Under the pieces are notes generated by a model that did not search any database, was not told the origin of the DNA, and worked only from the letters and a program-made list of their open reading frames with translations. Positions 26,490 through 37,589 of a stretch of 64,000 nucleotides of DNA are shown one piece after another. The stretch's first letter is position 1, and each line of letters begins with the position of its first letter. This stretch comes from Panopea generosa (taxonomy: Eukaryota; Mollusca; Bivalvia; Adapedonta; Hiatellidae): positions 22,345,186 to 22,409,185 of the forward strand of contig CM055901.1 in the NCBI GenBank assembly GCA_029582155.1. The letters run 5' to 3'. A program made the position numbers and the translations under genes.

Positions 26490-27160
26490 TGATTGATGAA
26501 ATTAAAACAAAAGAAATATAGCGTGTTTTTTTTGGAAACTGTTCGACTCAGTTATAATTATTAATTCATATTTATTGGAATAATTAACAGTTTATCAGCA
26601 GTCGAACAGGTTAAAACAATGACGTCATCAATGTGTGTGTTGCTGCAAGATAAACATTCCCTGCCGATAAAGCAAAAGTTTATTTTGCAACATCCCTTAT
26701 TTTATTCTGTAGACTAATAACTAGTGATATGACGGAATATGCACTGCAGTTTAAATCGTCTGACTCAGAAAGTCGAATTTCAGTTAGAACTGCAGCTTTG
26801 TTGCTTTTTTTCTTTGATTTATTTATACTCCGAAAATAAACACTTTAATAGTATATTAAGTGTTTCAGTTTTCTTAACTTTGTTATGCATTTGAAGTAAA
26901 AAAACAAAAAGTTTAAAATAAATTTCGCTTAAGATCATGTTTTTGAATAACACATGTATATCTGCATAGAATGAAATTATAACTAAGGTACCAGTATGCA
27001 TTCAGATTCTTAATTCGTTACTACATGTATTCTCCCAACCCTGATATGAGGTAATAAATGACTTTTTAAAATATTTTTTAATTCTGCACTTTTGCTAAAG
27101 TTTATAAATACAGAATTTTAGACACATAATGAATAATGGATAATGAATAACGAATAATGA
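26490..27160. other. Non-coding, nothing seen
   Basis: AT-rich sequence. Just before the LINE fragment there is a short run of ataatgaataa-type repeats at about 27127-27170. Confidence 0.4.
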
Positions 27161-27163
27161 AAA

Positions 27164-27802
27164 ATGAATAAGATGAAGATCCATGCTCTTTTGTTTAGAT
27201 TAACAACGGTAGGTGGATCATGGCCTTGTAAAGTAAAACATCTACTAGATACATATGGTTTCTCCGATATATGGTATAATCCTGATCATGTAAATGTACC
27301 TTCCTTCATAAGTAACTTTAGACAGCGTGATATAGATACTTTCCGTCAAGAATGGTATGCAGATTTAAACAGTAACAGAGTGCTTAATATATTTTATGTT
27401 CACCTTAAAACGACTTTTGAATATGAGGCATTTTTATCAATCATTGTTTCTTCAAAGCTTAGAAAACTCATTACGCGAATGAGTACATCTGCAAACAATT
27501 TACGCATAAATACAGCTCGATTTAGGACGAGAGTGCCACGAAATGAACGATTGTGTCAGATATGTCCCCGAATAGTCCATAATGACATTGAGGATGAACT
27601 ACATTTTATGCTCAAATGCAAATGTTTTGCAGATCTAAGAACAAAATACATAAAAAGATACTTCTATGTTCGTCCTAATATGATTATATTTTTACAATTA
27701 TTAAATACGAAAAATAAGAAAGAATTTAACAGTTTGTGTTTTTATATCAGAATAGCCACTGTCAGACGAGACAATCTATTTCACACTTTAGGAATTTCGT
27801 AA
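27164..27802 (+). mobile_element. LINE ORF2 C-terminal fragment
   Basis: A 212-codon frame from an ATG, ending TAA. The C-terminal two-thirds has the pattern seen at the end of many molluscan and cnidarian LINE polyproteins: basic RINTARFRTRVPRNERLC, then CQICPRIVHNDIEDELHF and a final cysteine, a C-x2-C...H-x4-C zinc-knuckle-like set, followed by RKYF/RRD-type basic residues. No reverse-transcriptase or endonuclease motifs precede it, so it is a 5'-truncated insertion, as is typical of target-primed integration. The frame is undamaged, suggesting a fairly young copy. The family (CR1/L2-like or related) cannot be fixed from this piece. I see no sign of domestication such as introns or a promoter. 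Confidence 0.65.
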
Positions 27803-27904
27803 TCCACTTGTAAACTTGTTTAATTATTCTATAACTTATTTTCTGTTTCATACTCCGCTTTTTTCTACTATGAACCATTTGTATTGCTTCAAATTAAATT
27901 ATAA

Positions 27905-27962
27905 TATTACATCTGTGTGCGAGTTTTTGTGCGCGAGCGTTTATACGTGTGCGTGAGTGTTC

Positions 27963-28010
<48 letters not shown>

Positions 28011-28115
28011 ATGCGTGCGTGCCGCGGTGTGTGTTTTGTGCGTGCGTGCGGCGGTGTGTGTGTGTCTTTGAGCGTACGTGCCGCTTTGTATGTGTGTTTG
28101 TTTGGGTGGTAGGCA
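27905..28115. repeat. (TG)n-rich minisatellite
   Basis: A TG run with the same gcgtgcgtgccgcggtgtgtg variant block seen at 3699-4075, suggesting the two arrays share an origin or a mutational path. Confidence 0.9.
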
Positions 28116-28119
28116 TGCT

Positions 28120-29045
28120 CTCCCCATAGTGAAAGCAGGTAAACACTATGGGAGTATTACATGCCTTCAGTGAGACCAGGGGACAGACATTTTGTATTTA
28201 TGCAGAATAATGATTGGCGATTTGAAATTGCATCGTTATACTAAAAACTAAAAAAAGAAAGAATATAAACGCTGTGAGATCAGATATCAAATACATCATA
28301 TATAAAGATGTTTTTTTATATAGCTTTTTTAATGGATACTTCTCAATATTTAAGAACAAAATATGTTGAGGAAATATCAGATATGACAAATACAAGTTCG
28401 TGTACAGTTCATTGTTATTACCGCACCAACAACATAACCATCCTTGAATGTTGCCATAAAAATGTAGGTTTTACAAGTAATGTACAAGAAATTTTCAAAT
28501 TCATTTATTCACATATATTATTTACATATATTATTTACATATTATTGTTTATTTATAACTAATACATGGATGCATGCAGATACTTTTATATATAATTTAT
28601 ATACATACAAAATACTTGTACCATTTAGTTACTGAAGATGAGTTATTAGTAAACAAGCTGTCTGAAATACGGGCTGGTTCTTTACACTGATAGAAATAAA
28701 ACCATTATCTGATTTATAGAACAACATAATGAAACGCGTGACCCTCCTGACTACAGTTATGTATTTCAATACGAGCTTCATGACAGTATTTTCTGTCGAC
28801 AATGGAGAACTTTTATCTATTCAGAATAAATGGAAATTATTGACTCTAAAAGTCTTGTTTTCCTTTCACAGTTTAATGTTAACCGTGATAACGAAACCTG
28901 CAAATGTTCAAGAAAACATCTACCAGATCGTATGCAGAATATCTGTGCAAACGCAGAATATATAGATATATTCAAGAATTGTTAAGTATTGCACAGCCCA
29001 TTTGACATTTCAGAATGTTGGACTATTTAAAGTTCCGTCTGCACA
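28120..29045. other. Non-coding 3' flank of actin
   Basis: Short frames here have no recognisable domain. The segment lies beyond the predicted polyadenylation signal of the minus-strand actin gene. Confidence 0.4.
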
Positions 29046-29052
29046 GACTTTT

Positions 29053-29058
29053 TTTATT
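29053..29058 (-). terminator. Polyadenylation signal of actin
   Basis: tttatt on the plus strand is AATAAA on the minus strand, about 30 nt after the actin stop codon. It is the first match downstream. The implied 3'UTR is short. Confidence 0.5.
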
Positions 29059-29085
29059 TGACTTAGTTGAAAAATCGTATCGATT

Positions 29086-30225
29086 TTAAAAACACTTTCT
29101 GTGGACTATACCGGGACCGCTTTCATCATATTCCTGCTTAGAGATCCACATTTGTCCAAATGTCGATAGAGATGCCAGAATAGATCCACCAATCCACACG
29201 GAGTATTTCCGCTCCGGTGGAGCAATGACCTTCACCTTCATTGTACTTGGTACCAGGTTATCAAGCTCCTTTTTCATTCTGTCGGCCATCCCTGGAAACA
29301 TAGTCGAACCACCTGATAAGACCACGTTACCAAACAGTTCCTTTCTGATGTCAATGTCCGACTTTATGATTGAGTTGTAAAGAATCTCATGAATTCCGGC
29401 ATGTTCCATACCAATGAATGATGGCTGGTACAAACTTTCGACACTGCGGAATCTCTCGTTACCTATCGTAATAACCTGTCCATCGGGTAATTCGTAACTT
29501 TTCTCGCAGATTGAGGAACTTGCACATGTGTCCATCTCTTGGTTAAAGTCTAGGGCAGCGTAACATAATTTCTCTTTTATGTCACGGACTATTTCAGTTT
29601 CAGATGATGTTGTGAAATTATAACCCCTTTCATGGAGGATTTTACTTAAGTATGTTGTAAGATCTCTTCCGGCCAGATCTACACGTTCTATAGCATGAGG
29701 TAACGCATACCCTTCGTATATAGGAACAACATGTGACACGCCGTCGCCAGAATCGAACACGATACCGGTTGTTCGTCCTGATGCGTATAGAGATAGTACT
29801 GCTTGGATACTAACGTAAAATGCTGGTGCATTGAATGTTTCAAACATAATTTGTATCATCTTTTCTCTGTTGGCTTTAGGGTTAAGTGGTGCTTCAGTGA
29901 GTAGAATAGGGTGTTCTTCTGGTGCCACACGGAGTTCATTGTAAAACGTATGGTGCCATATCTTTTCCATGTCGTCCCAGTTAGTGACGATACCGTGCTC
30001 AACTGGATAACGCAATGAAAGCATTCCACGATGGTTTTGTGCTTCGTCGCCGATGTACGTGTCTTTACGGCCCATTCCAACCATAGCTGCCTCGTACTTA
30101 GGTCGACCTGTCACAGCTGGAAACACTGCCCTCGGTGCATCATCACCAGCAAATCCAGCCTTGCACATTCCAGATCCGTTGTCAATTACCAGAGCAAAGT
30201 CGTTATCGTCGTTATGAAAGGCCAT
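29086..30225 (-). CDS. Actin, divergent isoform, intronless CDS
   Basis: The 379-codon frame encodes a full-length actin ending [11 protein letters not shown]. Relative to vertebrate beta-actin it has four extra N-terminal residues and no internal indels. Nucleotide-site residues are kept (Asp of VIDNGSG, Lys of [22 protein letters not shown]), as are the methyl-histidine context [11 protein letters not shown] and Arg177. Identity by eye is about 80-85%, low for an animal actin. Changes cluster in the DNase I loop ([15 protein letters not shown] replaces the usual RHQGV stretch, with Met44 and Met47 kept), at Leu176 (now Glu), and in subdomain 3/4 surfaces. The start is chosen from the Kozak-perfect ctaccATGG. 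The gene has its own promoter and a 5'UTR intron, so it is not a processed retrocopy. It is probably a functional, specialised filament actin. Confidence 0.95.
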   Translation of the reverse strand: MAFHNDDNDFALVIDNGSGMCKAGFAGDDAPRAVFPAVTGRPKYEAAMVGMGRKDTYIGDEAQNHRGMLSLRYPVEHGIVTNWDDMEKIWHHTFYNELRVAPEEHPILLTEAPLNPKANREKMIQIMFETFNAPAFYVSIQAVLSLYASGRTTGIVFDSGDGVSHVVPIYEGYALPHAIERVDLAGRDLTTYLSKILHERGYNFTTSSETEIVRDIKEKLCYAALDFNQEMDTCASSSICEKSYELPDGQVITIGNERFRSVESLYQPSFIGMEHAGIHEILYNSIIKSDIDIRKELFGNVVLSGGSTMFPGMADRMKKELDNLVPSTMKVKVIAPPERKYSVWIGGSILASLSTFGQMWISKQEYDESGPGIVHRKCF

Positions 30226-30259
30226 GGTAGTATTTGCTTATCTAAGCTGCGTTTTTTTT

Positions 30260-31160
30260 CTAAAACGAAAAGAGATTAATCAAAACATATATTGATTAAA
30301 AGGTTAACTTATCAAAGAATCCATTTGCATTTTATTAGTGGCATTTATGTTTTTTCTCAGACGTCCAATTTTTACAAAACTGCTACATAGAATATCATAT
30401 TGAAAGGATGTACTTATAGTTAGACACCAACAAGAAATTACTTATATCTGAAACTAATTTAACATTAATTTAACATTAATTCTTCATTAAGGTTTATAGA
30501 ACACTAAATACGGCTAGATTTTAAATAAAATGGAATAAGACAAGTTGTGTTTTACAATCATTCACATAAAAATCACATGTGTTTAGACAGTATATATTAA
30601 AAACAATTATTACATTGATATGTACGTTCGTTATCGTAAAATCAAATTTAAAAACAATTTTCTGAAATAATGCAACCATTTTTCTTATGTATATACGATA
30701 TACACATTAAATAGGCAGAAATGATGATGCTGTATTCTCATTAATTTAAGTAAAAGAAATTTAAGCAACCAACCATGCTAACCTAAGTTACAAAGACACA
30801 TAAGAGACTAAATGTCGTTCCTTGAAAATTAAACTTGAAAATACTGGTTTCATTTTGTCAACGATAAATATGATTTTTATTATCATTGTATGCAGTTTTT
30901 TTAAATTTAGTCGTGTCGAAAACAAAGTGATTCTGCATATATAGCATTTCTGTAATTTCAACGTTCTCATCTTATCTTAATCATGTTTTCATAGAACAAG
31001 ACAACACTTTTAGAACTTACAAAATTAAGCTGTAATGAAATGAAAAAATTTAAACCCCAATTATTATAATAAGAACTAAGAGCTGTAAAATTCTGAATTT
31101 AATCTATTGTATTTACTTAAAATAATAGATAGACAAGAAAATGCGAAAAACATCACTTAC
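30260..31160 (-). other. 5'UTR intron of actin
   Basis: On the minus strand the donor is ttttgtg followed by gtaagtg (GT at 31160-31159). The best acceptor is attaatctcttttcgttttag, ending at 30260. An alternative AG at 30248-30247 (aacgcag) has no pyrimidine tract. The spliced leader contains no ATG before the actin start. Intron plus non-coding first exon is the usual arrangement for animal actin genes. Confidence 0.7.
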
Positions 31161-31226
31161 CACAAAAGTAATTATTTAAATATTCGTCTTTTCTAAATAT
31201 TGTTACACCTCCGTAGTTCGCTTCTA
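31161..31226 (-). other. Actin non-coding exon 1 (approximate 5' end)
   Basis: The segment between the expected start, about 25-30 bp after the TATA box, and the donor at 31161. It contains no ATG. The exact initiation point cannot be read from the sequence. Confidence 0.55.
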
Positions 31227-31249
31227 TAGAATGAAGTTGCGAACACAGG

Positions 31250-31258
31250 TTTTATATA
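31250..31258 (-). promoter_or_regulatory. TATA box of actin
   Basis: tatataaaa on the minus strand, preceded by actg and followed by cctgtg. It is correctly placed about 90 bp upstream of the splice donor and 34 bp downstream of a CArG box. Confidence 0.7.
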
Positions 31259-31291
31259 CAGTGTATTTTGTCTGGCATCTACAGATACATG

Positions 31292-31301
31292 CCATATATG
31301 G
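31292..31301 (-). promoter_or_regulatory. CArG box (SRF site), proximal
   Basis: ccatatatgg is a perfect CC(A/T)6GG serum response element. Its position just upstream of the TATA box is the classic layout of SRF-driven actin promoters, which suggests muscle or growth-responsive expression. Confidence 0.75.
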
Positions 31302-31832
31302 TAACTCATTGGTGTAACAGACTTACAACGATCAGTTCGTCCTGTCATTTCTAATACGGGCCACTGAGCTAAATTTAGATATGATATGAAACTACGCGGG
31401 TATGTTATACTGTTCAAATCTATTGGAGTTTGTTATACCACCACTAATGTCAACCATACGCTTAATCTATACGTAAAGCAGTTATTCTGGTGCAGGTGCT
31501 TCATCGAACAGGTTAGATACTTAAATGTGTAAAGACAATTGGTCATTTACATTATACCTATTAAATGGATTAATTGAACATAAATAATGCTTTTGTAGCT
31601 GAACAAAATAATATTATGTAAACGTGTACATACACTCATATACATGCCTTACATTTTATCAATAGTATACCTAACTATTTTTTTACTGATATCCAATCAA
31701 ATTGTAGTATAGGCTAATGGCTAAAAATAGATATCACTGTAAATACAACCATTACCGGCACTATACAGCAGGTGAACTATGAATTAATATATCAATTACC
31801 GATAAAGGGATTTGTGTCAGGATATGGCTTAA

Positions 31833-31842
31833 CCATATATGG
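31833..31842. promoter_or_regulatory. Second perfect CArG box, distal
   Basis: A second ccatatatgg, within taaccatatatggactc, lies 541 bp beyond the first. Ten bases away on the plus strand is ctataaaag (31851-31859), a TATA-like sequence facing right, so this may also be a promoter pointing away from actin. No plus-strand exon is recognisable after it. Confidence 0.45.
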
Positions 31843-31859
31843 ACTCTGTTCTATAAAAG

Positions 31860-32510
31860 AAATATACACAGTGCGTGGTCGTTTAACGTCTATACGAGTA
31901 TGCCTTACTTTTGATCTATTTTGAGCTTTATTCTTAGATAGAAACAATCTCACTCTAAATTAATATTTATAAACTTAATAATTTAAGCAATACTTTTGAC
32001 ATAACAATGTTAATATTATTTTCAGTTTAGGGGACCCATCTTGTCAGGTTAGGATTACTATATTTTTTCTCTCGTATTTCATAATATTTTTTTATTTGAA
32101 TGATTATTTATAACTGTTTCTATTCTAAAATAGACAATACGTCATTGACAAAGAAATTAACTCATTGTATTACTGATATTAATGATTAATTATTTATTAC
32201 ATTTAAAGTATCGGAAATGTTTTACATTAAATGTGATTTTCTTTAGGGGAAAGCTGATGCTTTCGTTGTTAAAACTTGTAGCCTGACACATTTGCACTAA
32301 ATATAAATGTATTTGCATTGTTATTGTTCTTGTACTGTATACAATATATGCAATACAATATTATTAAACAAAACTATTGTTTTCTTTTTATTTCATGTTC
32401 TTAGTTTACTAAATAGGATTTTCAGCCACATGTATTGTTATACATTAATTAATTGTTAATTGATTGTTTTAAACCAAAGTAAAACCTACCTGGTGAAAGG
32501 ATACCTTACA
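31860..32510. other. Non-coding, nothing seen
   Basis: Very AT-rich, with no recognised feature. Confidence 0.4.
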
Positions 32511-32833
32511 ATTTTGTTCCAATTCTTGATCCGGTCAGATGCACCAGTCTACAGTGGACAGAGTCATTATCTTTGATTGGTTGATTATTCTGATTTTGCT
32601 TTATAGACATTGAAGCATCTTTCATTTTCATATCCAAAACTAGTCGGTAGGTTCATTGGCATGAAACCTACGCATTCTTCGTGACCCGAGCTTTTGTGTT
32701 TAAGCTCCTATGTAACCGAACGGACGGACATCTTTAATCCTGATTCTTATCCGTAAGGTTTTATCTGGCACTCATTAATCTTCGCCAATATGTTCGTACG
32801 TTTAAACACCTCTGTACAGCTATTCGTGAATAT
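32511..32833. repeat. Partial third copy of the duplication's left end
   Basis: This piece matches 436-690 of copy A and the adjacent 32834-33090 of copy B. Shared phrases are gatccggtcagatgcaccag and ctttatagacattgaagcat. It carries an extra block of about 80 bp near 32695-32782 containing cgaacggacggac. It stands directly before copy B, so the left end of the duplication is itself tandemly repeated here. Confidence 0.8.
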
Positions 32834-32848
32834 TCTGAATATTATTGA

Positions 32849-33108
32849 TCATACATTTTCGTTCGAATTCTTCATCCGGTCATATGCACCAGTCTTCGAA
32901 GAACAGAGTCGTAATCCTTGATTGGTTGAATCTTCTGATTTTGCTTTATAGACATCGAAGCATCTTTCATTTTCATATCCAAAACTTGTCGGAACGTTTA
33001 TTGGCATGAAACCAATGCATTCTTCATATGACCCGAGCTCATTAATCTTCGCCAATATGTTCGTGCGTTTAAACACCACCGTACAGCTATTCGTGAGTGC
33101 GATATAAT
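32849..33108 (-). other. Exon-like open frame opposite the serpin intron
   Basis: The minus strand is open across about 85 codons, with natural-looking composition: SCTVVFKRTNILAKINELGS, then GFMPINVPTSFGYENERCF, then DVYKAKSED. There is no ATG start. In copy A the same frame has one internal stop, and the partial third copy is interrupted too. Non-coding flanks are equally conserved among copies, so conservation does not prove coding. I cannot name a family. It may be an exon relic carried along by the duplication. Confidence 0.25.
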
Positions 33109-33752
33109 GTCGATTTAATCATTGTATTTGTACCGGTTTGTTAATAGTTATTTCACTATAATAGTAATAATCAATTTACGGTTATACACGGAATATTCAT
33201 GAGAATTAAGATAAATCCTAATGCACAGTACCCTTTTATATTTTCTGGGTCAGCACATACTTTATTTTAAGGTGAAGGGGCAGTTGCTACAATATTGTTA
33301 ACTGCACAAGCACAAAGCTAACTCATTGTATTCTCCATGCAATTAAATGTTAACTTTCAAACCAGACGACGGTCATACATTTGGCCAGTATATTTATTTT
33401 CAAATGAGATATGCCCTAGTATAACAAAGATATCCTGCTTGTTCAACATAATAATGGAAATATGATATCTATATTTCTTGTTATATGGAGAGCACTAAAA
33501 ATGTAGACTTTTTATTTAAATTTAACTTTATAGTGCACACATACTTCAAATGGACTTTGGTTAAAACCAAACATATATATTAAATATGAATATAGTGTTA
33601 TATATCGTCATGTTTTTCTACAGTATTTAGCATAAAACTTGAAACGCTATCAGCACTGTGTTGTAATAATGTGTATTATAAAAAATATTATGTATGTGTA
33701 CCGTTCTAAACTGCAAATACAATCTCTAACTGCTTAACTAAGATTACTTCAG

Positions 33753-33926
33753 GTGAATCAAGAAGGTACAGAGGCTGCAGCTGCCACGGGCATGACGACG
33801 GAGTGTTATTCCTTGCAAATACCACTAACTTTTACCCTGGATCATCCATTCATGTTTATCATACGTTATACACGATCGGGGTCTATCTTATTTATGGGCC
33901 GCTACATGAAGACGCCGCAACAGTGA
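33753..33926 (+). CDS. Serpin C-terminal (reactive-loop) exon, copy B
   Basis: The acceptor agattacttcag is followed in phase 0 by 57 codons and TGA. The hinge is VNQEGTEAAAATG, then loop residues MTTECYSLQ, then the conserved PLTFTLDHPFMFIIRYTRSG and SILFMGRYMKTPQQ. It is nearly identical to copy A outside the loop. The differences are Glu/Gln in the hinge approach, Ile-Val versus Thr-Glu at about P4-P3, and one residue near the C-terminus. Predicted P1 is near Tyr-Ser. The intact hinge predicts an inhibitory serpin. No serpin body exons lie between copy A and this exon on the plus strand, so it is either an orphan or an alternative last exon spliced from far upstream. Confidence 0.8.
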   Translation: MNQEGTEAAAATGMTTECYSLQIPLTFTLDHPFMFIIRYTRSGSILFMGRYMKTPQQ

Positions 33927-34004
33927 ACGGACTATATGTTACAAATGCTTTACAACTATTGTGGTAGATTCCTGTCAGTATAGTGGTATATCAAATAGAC
34001 TAAC

Positions 34005-34262
34005 ATGAATTATTATCCACCTAAAATAGCTATTCTAATGAGCTTCGAGCAGTTGTACCACGTGACTGTACACAAGAATTCGTTATTGTACGCTTCAAAC
34101 CAGAAGAGTCCCCCACAACAAAAAACGGATATATTTTTCATATATGACGGTTCGACCGTCCCGAAAATCGATAATAATTTCGTATTGGACGTTAATAATG
34201 ATAACTCTAACGATTATAATTCTCCGCAAGTCTTAGATATACCATATAAGAGAAACCACTGA
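34005..34262 (+). other. Unassigned 85-codon frame in copy B
   Basis: Starts at an ATG (MNYYPPKIAILMSFEQLYHV) and is Asn/Asp-rich towards its end. In copy A the equivalent frame is disrupted after about 30 codons by small changes. It lies in the 3' flank of the serpin exon. It is probably 3'UTR or intergenic sequence that happens to be open. Confidence 0.2.
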
Positions 34263-35557
34263 CGCACTCCTAATGACCATTGTGTAGTTTGAAACAACAA
34301 CCAACATGTATATATTTAGAAATTGAAGTATACATTATTCCAAAAGATATAGATACTTAAAAATTATAATTTAAAAAAGAAAGAAAAAAAGCTGTGATAT
34401 TGGAATTATGTAAATATTGATTTATTTATGTTTTAAAGGAGCAAACTTTAATATTATCAAAACATGTGATAAACATCAATTATCTATTATTTTTCATACT
34501 TTTTAAAGACATTTTGTTAAAATATATTGCTTTATAAAATTTAATATTGTGTTTCATATGAAAAGAATTCGATGTGAATAATAAAATAGTCATTATACAT
34601 AAACTGTATAATAACCTTACAAAAGTTTGATTTTCAACCATTCAGTATCCCAGAAGTCGTAGCAAAGAGATTAGCATATTGTCTTAAAACTGATACATAT
34701 CAATATGAATACAGATTTTGAATTTGACGGTAACCCACAAAAATCAGAACATTTATTCTTGGATTGAACATTGCTATTAGATAAAAACGAGGTATATATG
34801 TGATACAAGGCTTGTTTGTTTACGATTCAAACTATGATGACAGAAAAACAAGGACTAACAAATTAAAACATTACTTTCATTTAAAACTGTATTTGAAATT
34901 GAACTGTTTGATATTAGGGATTGATGAATCTCAATTATTTCTGAATCAATCGTGCTGTGGGGGCCCATTCACTGTTGCTAAGAATATAATACAACTCTCC
35001 AGCCGGTGCCAAGCGGCATGAGGGTGTGCCACATTGCATTGCATTGGTTTAATACAGATGAACCTACTGTTTTCTTTAGTTGCATTCTTTGCTTCAAAGG
35101 GTTCATTTTATCTGAGAGTATAACGTGATAAAAGGTAAATACAAGCCATACAATGATTTTATTCTGAAAGGTTATTTAGGAAATATCACGAAGAGGATAA
35201 AAGTACGAGGGATATGTTCACCGTGGCTAGGGAATAATATAGCGCCAGGACAAGCTGGAAAAATGCCAGGTAGGGAACCAGAGGAGCTGAACAAAGTAAG
35301 TTATCGACCAAAACTACATATGTCTGCATATCAGAAGCCAACATACAGAAACTCGCAAGCATTTGTGAATTTGCGAATACGTGCCTGGCAAAAATGAAGT
35401 CTTGCTACCAATTGTTTTAGTCGAGTGGGCTCTACCTGATATATCGTGACGGTATGACAGGCTGTTTACCTGTAGTAACGGATGTTTTTTTACTCAAATG
35501 CATTTTACCTCAAACGCGTGGTCTGTTTCATTGTCACTAGTATTGTCAATTGACTGT

Positions 35558-36150
35558 CTTCAACGTGATTCATATAAATTAATTGCGAATGTGACAGTCA
35601 TACCTGACAGTGGCCATATTGATAAATATCCAATTTATTTTTTACCAAAAGAAATCTCACATTATTACACAGGTATCTTGTTTATTTGACTGGTAGAGAT
35701 ATGTTGCTAATTCTTGTTAAAGATTAGCATTTTTGTTGTAGAAACTTTTGATTTTGAGTAAAGGTATTTGATAGATGTCATAAAATCATCTTGAAATTAA
35801 TTCTATGATCGCTGAACGTTTACATGTAGATATATGTGTAATACTTAACAAGTTAACAACCATGTTTTGTTTCCTTAGACGGTTTATTTATCAGTATATC
35901 CTCGTCATCTTTAATTTAATTTCAACATTAAACACGCCCAACCCCATTTCACATTGAAATAAAATATGTTTAAATTAAGCTAAACATGTATGATGCGAAT
36001 TGCACGTGCTATTATATTAAATAAAGTGCCGCGCCTGGTCCCTACATTCTCAAATTTCATGGAGATCTGACAGATAATAATGTCATGTACGTATTGAACC
36101 ATAATACCCGTAAGTAGTTCCTCGAATGTACAAAGGGCTACACAGTTTTT
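35558..36150. other. Non-coding, nothing seen
   Basis: AT-rich with no recognised feature. It includes the left target-site duplication of the following SINE at 36151-36160. Confidence 0.4.
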
Positions 36151-36160
36151 ACATAACGGA

Positions 36161-36477
36161 GACCGCGGCTTGGTCTAATGGTAGAGCGTCCGCCTCACAT
36201 ACGGAAGGTTGTCGGTTCAATCCCGTGCCGGGTCATACCAAAGACTTTAAAAATGGTACTAGAAGCTTCCCCGCTTGACGCTCAGCATTTAGAGGAGAGT
36301 TCTAGGTCTGGTCGGCCCGGTGTCAGTATAATGTGACTGGGTGGGGTATCATACCATGTGTCTGCGGCATGATACTCCAGTGTGACAGCGCTTAGAATAC
36401 TAATACTAAACACCGTCGCGATATGACTGAAACAATTGTTGAAAGCGACGCTAAACACCATACAACAACAACAACAT
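36161..36477 (+). mobile_element. tRNA-headed SINE with 10-bp target duplication (copy 1)
   Basis: The head has A box tggtctaatggtagagcg, anticodon-position CAC and B box cggttcaatcccg. The central domain contains ggtgtcagtataatgtgact and ggtatcataccatgtgtctg. The tail is gttgaaagcgacgctaaaca, ending in (CAA)n. Perfect 10-bp target duplications (acataacgga) lie at 36151-36160 and 36478-36487. A second copy is at 56154-56463. The layout of tRNA head, conserved central domain and LINE-like tail fits the broad molluscan SINE superfamilies (V- or Meta-type); I do not fix the family. Confidence 0.92.
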
Positions 36478-36489
36478 ACATAACGGAAA

Positions 36490-36860
36490 AAACAGACTAA
36501 TGAATAAAAGGTTTTCCCGAAGTAGTGTAGAAACTACAACAATGCAGGTCAATGCACGTGTAACGCTAATTGCTCGACACATACCTTTTATGACGGTATT
36601 TTACGTAACGGTTACAGGTACTCATTGACACAACGATCAGGAAGACAAGAGGAGCAAGCGTCTCTCAGTAGCTAAAGTTAGATAACTCAGGCAGTGATCG
36701 ACGAGAACAAACAATATTCGGTTATATCCCTTGTAACCCGACTGAATTTTGTTCTTAAAAGGCAATGTTATATTTGGGATAATGGCTAGATTGTTCATTA
36801 AGAGTTTAGGTTTAAGATTAGTTTCTGTGTACTTATGTTGCGGATATGTTAAGTTATTAA
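36490..36860. other. Non-coding, nothing seen
   Basis: No recognised feature. Confidence 0.35.
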
Positions 36861-36864
36861 CTCT

Positions 36865-37450
36865 CAGGTTATGAGTAGGTTATTATATATAGACCCAGAC
36901 TATGGGTAGGTTAGGTTACGTACCCTTAGGTTATGGGTATGTTATGTACCGTCGTGTCGTGGAAAGGTTAAGGTACGCACCATCAGGCTATGGGTAGATT
37001 AAGTCATTTCCACTTTGGATGTTGGTAGGTTAAGTTATGTACTCTCAGGTTATTGGTAGGTTAGGTCATGTACCCTCAGATTATAGGCAGGTTCAGCTAT
37101 GTACCTTCATTTTATTGGTAGGTTGAGTTATGTAACCTCAGCTTATGGCAAGGTTGGATTATGTACCTTCAAACTATAGATGGATAAGGTTATGTCCCCT
37201 CAATCTATTAGTAGGTTAGTTATATAAATTCAGGATATGGGTAGGTTACGATTTGTACCCCCCTGCTATAGGTAGGTTAATTTATGTACTCTCATGTTAG
37301 GACTAGTTTAAGTTATATACCTTTAGTTTATAGGTAGGTTAAGTTATGTACCATCAGGCTATGGGTAAATTAAGTTATAGTTTATACACCCTCAGGATAT
37401 GGAAAGGCTAAATTATAAATTATGTACCTTTAGTTTATGGGTAGATAAAT
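36865..37450. repeat. 31-bp degenerate minisatellite
   Basis: Units of the type atgggtaggttaagttatgt, followed by accctcaggtt, recur every 26-34 bp, about 19 times. Drift is considerable and unit lengths are irregular, which indicates an old array. Confidence 0.8.
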
Positions 37451-37589
37451 CTATATTTGTCAATGTATAGGTATGTTAATTGGGTGTGGTTGCTTATATT
37501 TATTCTTATTATTGTTCGTTGAATAATTTGGTTTTTCGTCTGCATTGCATGTTCCTGAGTATGGGTTTGATAACCCTGGACTATGAGGT

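Larger units (their letters stand above)
32834..35557. repeat. Segmental duplication, copy B (2.7 kb)
   Basis: Same-orientation partner of 436-3133. Internal differences include small indels (for example 9 bp near 35235) and local rewording around 34105-34150 and 35025. It carries the second serpin C-terminal exon with an intact acceptor. Confidence 0.85.

Noticed and set aside
36161-36235. tRNA-Val or tRNA-Ala genes at the two SINE heads
   Set aside because: The acceptor stems pair poorly and both heads are followed by the same 240-bp SINE body inside perfect target duplications.
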